Shown: positions 25,415 through 30,504 of the stretch, one piece after another
Layout of the letters: each line of letters begins with the position of its first letter
Numbering within the stretch: position 1 is the first letter of the stretch
From: Bacteroidota bacterium
GTDB taxonomy: Bacteria > Bacteroidota > Ignavibacteria > SZUA-365
Length of the DNA: 30,504 bases
Reading direction: 5' to 3'
Assembly (NCBI GenBank): GCA_018224345.1
Contig: JAGTUW010000269.1
Coordinates: 1 to 30,504, forward strand
Notes under the pieces: model-generated
What the model saw: the letters and a program-made list of their open reading frames with translations, nothing else
What the model was told of the DNA's origin: nothing
Databases searched by the model: none
Made by a program: the position numbers and the translations under genes

Positions 25415-25771
25415 TCATAATTCCGATTTGATGTTATTCTGCTCATCGACGAGTATGATTTTTGGTGCATGTCCGTCCAACTCGTCCCCATCATATTCGG
25501 CATAGGTAATGATAATCACGTCATCACCGAGATGGCCAAGGCGGGCAGCGGCACCGTTGAGACAGACGGTTCCACTCCCGGCGTCGCCCCTGAGCGCATA
25601 GGTTTCAAAACGGTGGCCGTTGTTGACATTGACGACCTGTACTTTTTCGTATTCGAGAATGTCCGCACGCGACATCAGGTGTGCATCTATGGTAATGCTT
25701 CCTTCGTAATACAATTCCGCCTGGGTGACGCGTGCCCTGTGTATTTTGGATTTGAACATGATACGTTTCAT
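25415..25771 (-). CDS. panD: Aspartate 1-decarboxylase proenzyme
   Basis: This 118-residue protein is full-length for PanD. The self-cleavage site Gly24-Ser25 lies in YYEGSITID, and Lys9 and the following RVTQAEL match the active-site region. After cleavage, Ser25 becomes the pyruvoyl cofactor that turns aspartate into beta-alanine for pantothenate. Its start overlaps the panC stop by four bases (ATGA), so the two are translationally coupled and supply and use beta-alanine together. Confidence 0.97.
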   Translation of the reverse strand: MKRIMFKSKIHRARVTQAELYYEGSITIDAHLMSRADILEYEKVQVVNVNNGHRFETYALRGDAGSGTVCLNGAAARLGHLGDDVIIITYAEYDGDELDGHAPKIILVDEQNNIKSEL

Positions 25772-26631
25772 GATTCTATCGTCTCGCCTTTCACTATCGT
25801 ATTATCTATCAATCGTGTATTTCCAATACGGGCTGCGATGGCAATGACGACGGGGGCTTTATCGATCACGATGATTTCCTCAAGTGTTTCGGCATCGAAG
25901 ACCGCTGCGTAGTCCAATTTGATATCCGGACTGCCCGCCAATTCGTCATGCATGATCGCAAGTATCATCGCGGTATTCCGCTCACCGCCGGCAATCGCCT
26001 GTTCGGCAAGACGCAACGCGCGTGAAAGAACTGCTGCATCGCTGCGCCCACTCCCCGCAAGATACGTGTTTCTCGAACTCATTGCCAGTCCATCATTCTC
26101 CCGCCGCGTAGGCGCAACGATGATCTCGATGTCGAAATGCAGGTCACGAACCATGCGACGGATAATGACCGCCTGCTGAATGTCCTTCTGGCCGAACACG
26201 GCGCAGTGGGGTTTGACAATGTGAAAAAGGAGGGATACGACGGTGGTGACGCCGCGGAAATGTGTGGGACGAAAACGGCCCTCCCATAGTTCACTCAACC
26301 CTTCGACTTCTACCCGGGTGGATGCATCGGGCGGATATATGTCTTCCGAGTTCGGTATGAATACGATGTCGCAGCCTGCGGAAGCCGCCAGCGCTTCATC
26401 GCGGTCGGGATCACGCGGGTAGCGACCGAAGTCCTCTCCCTTACCGAACTGTGCAGGATTGACGAATACGGACAGGACTACGATGTCACATTGTTCGCGA
26501 CAAACGCGCAGCAGGTCGAGATGGCCGGCGTGCAGAAACCCCATGGTTGGTACGAAGCCGATGCGTTTGCCTTCGATACGCAGACGATCAGCGGTACGCT
26601 GCATCTCCTGAATGTCTGTGATGCGTTGCAT
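25768..26631 (-). CDS. panC: Pantoate-beta-alanine ligase
   Basis: This 287-residue protein is of normal length for PanC. It shows the HIGH-like HAGH (34-37) within PTMGFLHAGH, FVNPAQFGKGEDF (56-68), FGQKDIQQAVIIRRM and the SSRN segment. It joins pantoate and beta-alanine with ATP to make pantothenate, the CoA precursor. The ATG at 26631 is chosen because it aligns with the family start and clears accD by 10 bases; an upstream in-frame start would overlap the accD C-terminus. No strong Shine-Dalgarno is visible. It overlaps panD by four bases. Confidence 0.96.
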   Translation of the reverse strand: MQRITDIQEMQRTADRLRIEGKRIGFVPTMGFLHAGHLDLLRVCREQCDIVVLSVFVNPAQFGKGEDFGRYPRDPDRDEALAASAGCDIVFIPNSEDIYPPDASTRVEVEGLSELWEGRFRPTHFRGVTTVVSLLFHIVKPHCAVFGQKDIQQAVIIRRMVRDLHFDIEIIVAPTRRENDGLAMSSRNTYLAGSGRSDAAVLSRALRLAEQAIAGGERNTAMILAIMHDELAGSPDIKLDYAAVFDAETLEEIIVIDKAPVVIAIAARIGNTRLIDNTIVKGETIES

Positions 26632-26641
26632 GGTGGCGCGT

Positions 26642-27487
26642 CTACTTTCCGTGCATGTGGGTGAGCAGGCGGGCGATCGTCTCACGCATGTCTAATCTCT
26701 GTACAACCATATCGAGAAAGCCCTTGTCGAGCAGAAATTCCGATCGCTGAAAGCCCTCGGGCAGATCGCGACCAATGGTCTGCTTGATCACGCGCGGACC
26801 GGCGAAACCGATCAGTGCCTTCGGCTCCGCTATGTTGATATCTCCAAGCATCGCAAAACTCGCCGTGACACCACCTGTAGTCGGATCAAGCATGATGGAG
26901 ATGTACGGGAGTCCTGCATCATGCAGCAGTGTCAGGCGCGTACTGGTCTTGGCCATCTGCATCAGGGAGAACGCCCCCTCCATCATGCGCGCTCCGCCGC
27001 TGGTGGAGACGATGATCAAGGGACATTTGCTTTTGATGGCGCGATCGATGGCACGCGCAATTTTCTCACCGACGACCGAACCCATGCTTCCGCCGATAAA
27101 ACCGAAATCCATAACAGCGATGGAAACGGGCATGTCATCGATCCGTCCCATGCCACTGCGCATGGCGTCATACATGTCGGTCGTGCGTGCCATCGCTTCG
27201 ATGCGATCGGCATAGGCCTTGCTGTCACGGAACTTCAGCGGATCGGTTGATCGCATTTTCCTGTCGGCTTCCCTGAAACTGCCTTTATCGAGAAGAAAAT
27301 CGATATACTGTCGCGCCGTGACGCGGAACGATGCATTACAGTGTATGCAGGTGTATAATGAATCAGCGAGCTGTTTGTGATGCATCATTTCACTGCAGTG
27401 TTCGCATTTTACCCAGGATCCGTCGGCGACCTCGCGTTTCCGGGCGTTCGTGTCAATATTACTTTTATCTCTTCTGAACCAGGACAT
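26642..27487 (-). CDS. accD: Acetyl-CoA carboxylase carboxyltransferase subunit beta
   Basis: This 281-residue protein has the N-terminal zinc ribbon (Cys28, Cys31, Cys47, Cys50) typical of bacterial AccD, then the crotonase-fold carboxyltransferase with GGSMGSVVGEKI, STSGGARMMEG and DPTTGGVTASFA. With AccA it transfers the carboxyl group from biotin to acetyl-CoA, the first committed step of fatty-acid synthesis. It lies 21 bases after tsaB and 10 before panC, consistent with one transcript. Confidence 0.97.
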   Translation of the reverse strand: MSWFRRDKSNIDTNARKREVADGSWVKCEHCSEMMHHKQLADSLYTCIHCNASFRVTARQYIDFLLDKGSFREADRKMRSTDPLKFRDSKAYADRIEAMARTTDMYDAMRSGMGRIDDMPVSIAVMDFGFIGGSMGSVVGEKIARAIDRAIKSKCPLIIVSTSGGARMMEGAFSLMQMAKTSTRLTLLHDAGLPYISIMLDPTTGGVTASFAMLGDINIAEPKALIGFAGPRVIKQTIGRDLPEGFQRSEFLLDKGFLDMVVQRLDMRETIARLLTHMHGK

Positions 27488-27508
27488 ATTCTGCGTCTCC
27501 GGATAATT

Positions 27509-28204
27509 TCACATGCGGGAAAGGAGGGGTTTCGCCTCCTTGATTTCGAACGCCCGGATATACAGGGGTTCACAGTTGTCGATATCGCTGCTTCTGCCCT
27601 CTGATATCATACGGGCACCGAGAGCAGCGACGGAACGCGCATCGAATACCGCAGCGGCATCTGACAAAAGCCGAAATCTGTCCGGACTGGCCATGGACAC
27701 GCTCTCCGCAGCGTCGCCGGCGAGCAATATGCCGTCAGGCAGGGATGCAGGCAACTCTGCCGAGGGAACAACCCTGGTCTCCCTTTTTTTCGTCCAACGA
27801 TATGTCTCGAGCGCATACGTTGCGATATACACATCGCCCCGTTTCGCATCCATGCAGACTGCCAGCATACATCCCTCAGCAACATGCCATGACCGGGCAA
27901 CCGTTTCAGCCGCGGCATCGAGCGTCGGGATGGCAAATAACGGGAGTGATCGTCCGAAGGCGATACCTTTCGCCGCCGCCATGCCGATGCGTAACCCGGT
28001 GAAAGACCCCGGTCCGGCGGAAACCGCTACACCGCGGAGTTCCTCCATCGAAAGATTCGCATGTGCGATAAGATCGCGGCAGAGAGGGACGAGCAGCTCG
28101 TCATGCGCGTTACCGCGATTGATATTGATCGCAGCGTGCACACGTTCGCCGTCGTGCAGCGCGATGCTCAGCCGGGCGGTGGCGGTTTCAATTCCCAGTA
28201 TCAC
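27509..28204 (-). CDS. tsaB: tRNA t6A modification protein TsaB
   Basis: This 231-residue protein has an ASKHA-fold start (MILGIETATARLSIAL) and the TsaB hallmark AGPGSFTGLRIG (63-74). TsaB binds TsaD and TsaE in the complex that adds threonylcarbamoyl to A37 of ANN-decoding tRNAs. The start codon is GTG (28204-28202) and overlaps the tsaE stop by four bases (GTGA), a translational coupling arrangement. Confidence 0.95.
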   Translation of the reverse strand: MILGIETATARLSIALHDGERVHAAININRGNAHDELLVPLCRDLIAHANLSMEELRGVAVSAGPGSFTGLRIGMAAAKGIAFGRSLPLFAIPTLDAAAETVARSWHVAEGCMLAVCMDAKRGDVYIATYALETYRWTKKRETRVVPSAELPASLPDGILLAGDAAESVSMASPDRFRLLSDAAAVFDARSVAALGARMISEGRSSDIDNCEPLYIRAFEIKEAKPLLSRM

Positions 28205-28680
28205 AAAGGCCTCGCGAATGGTTCGACAGGTTCAAAAAGAATACTGTCGTGGGGATCCTTCACGTAACGGATGCGATATCGACGCTGTGCATCTTCCTCT
28301 CCATGCCAGGCTGCCACTTCGTAACGCGGGAAGGGCAGGAGCGGTAATGCACGCTCTGCCCATTCGATGAGGATGACCGCTTCACGCGCGAACACATCGC
28401 TGAGCCCGATGGCATGCATATCCTCCGTACCCGAAAGACGATACAGGTCGCAATGCAGCACTGTGCGCGTGCCGGAATACTCATTGATGAGGGTGAAGGT
28501 CGGACTGCTCACCTGTTCCGGACAGGAGAAGGCCTCACACATCCCGCGAATGAAGGCAGTCTTCCCGCTTCCCAGTTCGCCGCTGAATGCCACGAGTGCG
28601 TATTCGGGAAGCGACAGAGCCAGCCGTACACCTGCAGCGCGCGTTTCGGCTTCTTCGTATGTCTCTATAGTCTCATCCAT
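28201..28680 (-). CDS. tsaE: tRNA t6A modification ATPase TsaE
   Basis: This 159-residue protein is a P-loop ATPase with Walker A GELGSGKT (34-41), the family segment SSPTFTLINEY (58-68), HCDLYRL (76-82) and VILIEWAER (102-110). TsaE drives turnover of the TsaBD complex in t6A synthesis. It starts 7 bases after the stop of the PorX-like gene and overlaps tsaB by four bases. Confidence 0.96.
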   Translation of the reverse strand: MDETIETYEEAETRAAGVRLALSLPEYALVAFSGELGSGKTAFIRGMCEAFSCPEQVSSPTFTLINEYSGTRTVLHCDLYRLSGTEDMHAIGLSDVFAREAVILIEWAERALPLLPFPRYEVAAWHGEEDAQRRYRIRYVKDPHDSILFEPVEPFARPL

Positions 28681-28687
28681 ACGGCGT

Positions 28688-30250
28688 TCAGCTTCGTGAT
28701 TTCATGGTTATCACCGGGAGAATCAGTTCCTCCAGCGACATGCCGCCATGCTGGAAGCTGTCACGATAGTAGGTCAGATACTTGTTGTATTCGGTTGGAT
28801 ACACGAAGTAGTAATCCTCTTTCGCGATGACATAATTGGTCATCATGCCACGACGTGGAAGTTTGTACTCTGAGGGATCCTTGATGTACATCGCCTGTTT
28901 CGCGTCGGCCTTGACGTTGCGGCCGTATTTGTATCGCAGGTTCGTGGATGTTTCACGATCGCCGAGTACCTTGCTTCCGCGCAGGCAGCGGACACTTCCG
29001 TGATCAGAGGTCACGATCACCGTCGCGTTCGGTGTGCGCGCGATTTGCCGGAACATGCTCAACAGGGAGGAATGCATGAACCAGGTGTCGGTCAGCGAAC
29101 GATAAGCGGCTTCGTCGGGTGCGATCTGTTTGAGTATCGGGTAGTCGGAACGGCTGTGTGCGAGCATATCGACGAAGTTGACCACGATAGCGGTCAGATG
29201 ATTTTTGACGAAGGAGGAAATATTGCCCGCCATCTGCTTGCCATATTCCGGATCGATGATCTTGATATACTTCAGGTCATTGCGCAGGGAGATTCTTCTC
29301 CGTTGGAGAAGTTTTTCGAGAAACTCTTTTTCGTGCCGGTTCATCGAATAATCGTCATCCTCCTTGCTTGCCCAGAGATCGGGGAATGCCTGCTCGATCT
29401 CGTTCGGGAAATAGCCGCTGAAAATAGAATTTCGTGCGTATGGCGTCGCAGAGGGGAGAATACCGAGATAGAAATCTTTCTCAATGTCATAGAGATCCCG
29501 TAAATGCCGCTCCATGACGAGCCACTGGTCATAGCGCATACAATCGATGACAAAGAAAAATACCGGTCCCTCCGAAGCCAGTTTCGGGAGAAGGAAGCGA
29601 TCCACTACATGCGGCGACATCGTCACTGATTCGTCATTGACCCAGTCACGATAATGTTTTTCCACATATTTGCAGAATTCCTGATTGCACTCCTTGCGCT
29701 GTGCCGCCATGGTCTGCTGCAGCCCAAGGTCCGGATGCTGGTCGAGTTCCAACTCCCATTCAACAAGCGCTTTGTAGATCTCCATCCACTCCTCGTGATC
29801 AAGAGGACTGAGCAGTTTCATGGAAACTTCCTGGAACTCGCGGATATAGTCCTGCGCTGTCTTGTCACCAACGATTCGTTTTCCCTGGAGAAACTTTTTC
29901 GTGACGAGCAGAATCTGACTGGGATTGACAGGTTTGGTCAGGTAGTCATTGATTTTCTCCCCGATCGCTTCTTCCATGACACTTTCTTCTTCGTTCTTCG
30001 TGACCATCACGATGGGCAGATCAGGCTTCGCATCCTTGATATGAACGAGCGTCTCAAGCCCACCCATCCCCGGCATGGATTCATCCAGAAAAAGAAGATC
30101 GACGGAATGTTTCCGGACGAAATCCACGGCGTCCTCACCGTTTGTCACCGTGCTGACCTTGTACCCCCGTTGTTCCAGCACCATGATGTGTGAGCGGAGA
30201 AACTCCACTTCATCATCGACCCAGAGAATATGACCTAAGTGTTCAGACAT
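28688..30250 (-). CDS. porX: PorX-type response regulator with PglZ domain
   Basis: This 520-residue protein joins a CheY-like receiver (about 6-122; acidic Asp12/Asp13, phospho-acceptor Asp56 in LLFLDESMPG, Thr84, Lys106) to a helical linker (about 130-210) and a C-terminal PglZ domain of the alkaline phosphatase superfamily. In the PglZ part the likely metal and catalytic residues are Asp236 (FFVIDCMRYD), Thr269 (SATPYARN), Asp361 and His365 (VDMLAHSR), Asp417 and His418 (TSDHGS) and His501. PorX with PorY controls T9SS genes in Bacteroidota, and its PglZ part has been reported to hydrolyse oligonucleotides. A T9SS cargo gene in the same window fits this. No clear Shine-Dalgarno precedes the ATG, which is common in this phylum. 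The upstream gene end is about 140 bases away. Confidence 0.93.
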   Translation of the reverse strand: MSEHLGHILWVDDEVEFLRSHIMVLEQRGYKVSTVTNGEDAVDFVRKHSVDLLFLDESMPGMGGLETLVHIKDAKPDLPIVMVTKNEEESVMEEAIGEKINDYLTKPVNPSQILLVTKKFLQGKRIVGDKTAQDYIREFQEVSMKLLSPLDHEEWMEIYKALVEWELELDQHPDLGLQQTMAAQRKECNQEFCKYVEKHYRDWVNDESVTMSPHVVDRFLLPKLASEGPVFFFVIDCMRYDQWLVMERHLRDLYDIEKDFYLGILPSATPYARNSIFSGYFPNEIEQAFPDLWASKEDDDYSMNRHEKEFLEKLLQRRRISLRNDLKYIKIIDPEYGKQMAGNISSFVKNHLTAIVVNFVDMLAHSRSDYPILKQIAPDEAAYRSLTDTWFMHSSLLSMFRQIARTPNATVIVTSDHGSVRCLRGSKVLGDRETSTNLRYKYGRNVKADAKQAMYIKDPSEYKLPRRGMMTNYVIAKEDYYFVYPTEYNKYLTYYRDSFQHGGMSLEELILPVITMKSRS

Positions 30251-30333
30251 TCGTTTCGCGCTTGCTCGTTCATGAAAGTGCTGTTTTCCAAACCTGAAAA
30301 CTACAAAAGAGACGGAGGGGAAACAAGGTGATT

Positions 30334-30367
30334 CCGCTGCGGCCCCGCTGCGGCCCCGCTGCGGGGC
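30334..30367. repeat. 11-base GC-rich tandem repeat with hairpin
   Basis: The unit CCGCTGCGGCC is present at 30334-30344 and 30345-30355, with a partial third copy at 30356-30364. The last copy also forms a hairpin GCCCC (30353-30357) with GGGGC (30363-30367). It lies between porX and the stop of the partial minus-strand gene, so it may end that gene's transcript. No T-run follows. Confidence 0.6.
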
Positions 30368-30391
30368 GCCATTTCTGCCGGGGACTGTCTT

Positions 30392-30504
30392 TTATTCCCT
30401 GCCGACACGGAGTTGTATAATGGCTTCCGCAGTCAGAATGTAATCCGCCGCGGTGGCAAGTGAGGGGATGCCGCCATGCCAGTTCCCGGAGACGGGATCA
30501 ACCA
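30392..30504 (-). CDS. C-terminal end of an unidentified protein (cut by the window edge)
   Basis: Thirty-six codons run from the window edge to a TAA (30394-30392 on the minus strand), giving a tail that ends in AEAIIQLRVGRE and contains GNWHGGIPSLATAADYIL. The frame is uninterrupted while the other two minus-strand frames contain early stops, which supports a real coding end. It is too short to assign to a family. It is transcribed in the same direction as porX. Confidence 0.55.
   Translation of the reverse strand, partial: VDPVSGNWHGGIPSLATAADYILTAEAIIQLRVGRE

Overview
The window looks like a chromosomal segment of a Gram-negative bacterium of the FCB superphylum (Bacteroidota, Ignavibacteriota, Kapabacteria or a relative). 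Three things point there. A 1584-residue secreted protein ends in a type A sorting domain of the type IX secretion system (T9SS). A PorX-type fusion of a response regulator with a PglZ domain is present. A TonB-dependent receptor carries an N-terminal carboxypeptidase-regulatory-like domain. Base composition is moderately GC-rich, with AT-rich intergenic stretches. I saw no rRNA, tRNA, CRISPR array, phage gene or insertion sequence. The taxonomic call is inference from gene content.

Layout. Bases 1-391 are a gene-poor leader with back-to-back hairpins and short tandem repeats. A FAHD1-like hydrolase and a membrane-anchored M23 peptidase (392-3306, +) follow and end at a hairpin shared with a convergent pair: the giant T9SS cargo protein and a small outer-membrane beta-barrel protein (8969-3445, -). 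An AT-rich divergent gap leads to an NfeD/YuaF-like protein, a flotillin and a lipoprotein (9318-12162, +). On the minus strand are an Uup-like ABC-F ATPase and a long KamA-family radical SAM aminomutase (16542-12307). Then come an M20 dipeptidase (+), a methyltransferase with a THUMP-like C-terminus (-), and a tight plus-strand set of TonB-dependent receptor, polyprenyl-phosphate sugar-1-phosphate transferase and small membrane protein (19705-23664).

The last third (30250-23871, -) is an eight-gene run that may be one transcription unit: porX-like, tsaE, tsaB, accD, panC, panD, a stand-alone GlmU-type nucleotidyltransferase and yciO. It links a regulator of T9SS/envelope functions with tRNA t6A modification, fatty-acid and CoA precursor synthesis, and UDP-sugar synthesis. 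The last 113 bases hold the 3' end of another minus-strand gene.

Two observations stand out. The aminomutase appears to carry Lys and Asn where lysine 2,3-aminomutase has its two lysine-binding Asp residues, the pattern reported for glutamate 2,3-aminomutase, and it has about 340 unexplained N-terminal residues. The giant cargo protein has nine tandem repeats of about 105-120 residues, each with one cysteine near its start and one near its end, suggesting a disulfide-stapled rod. No clearly new defence or mobile system is visible.
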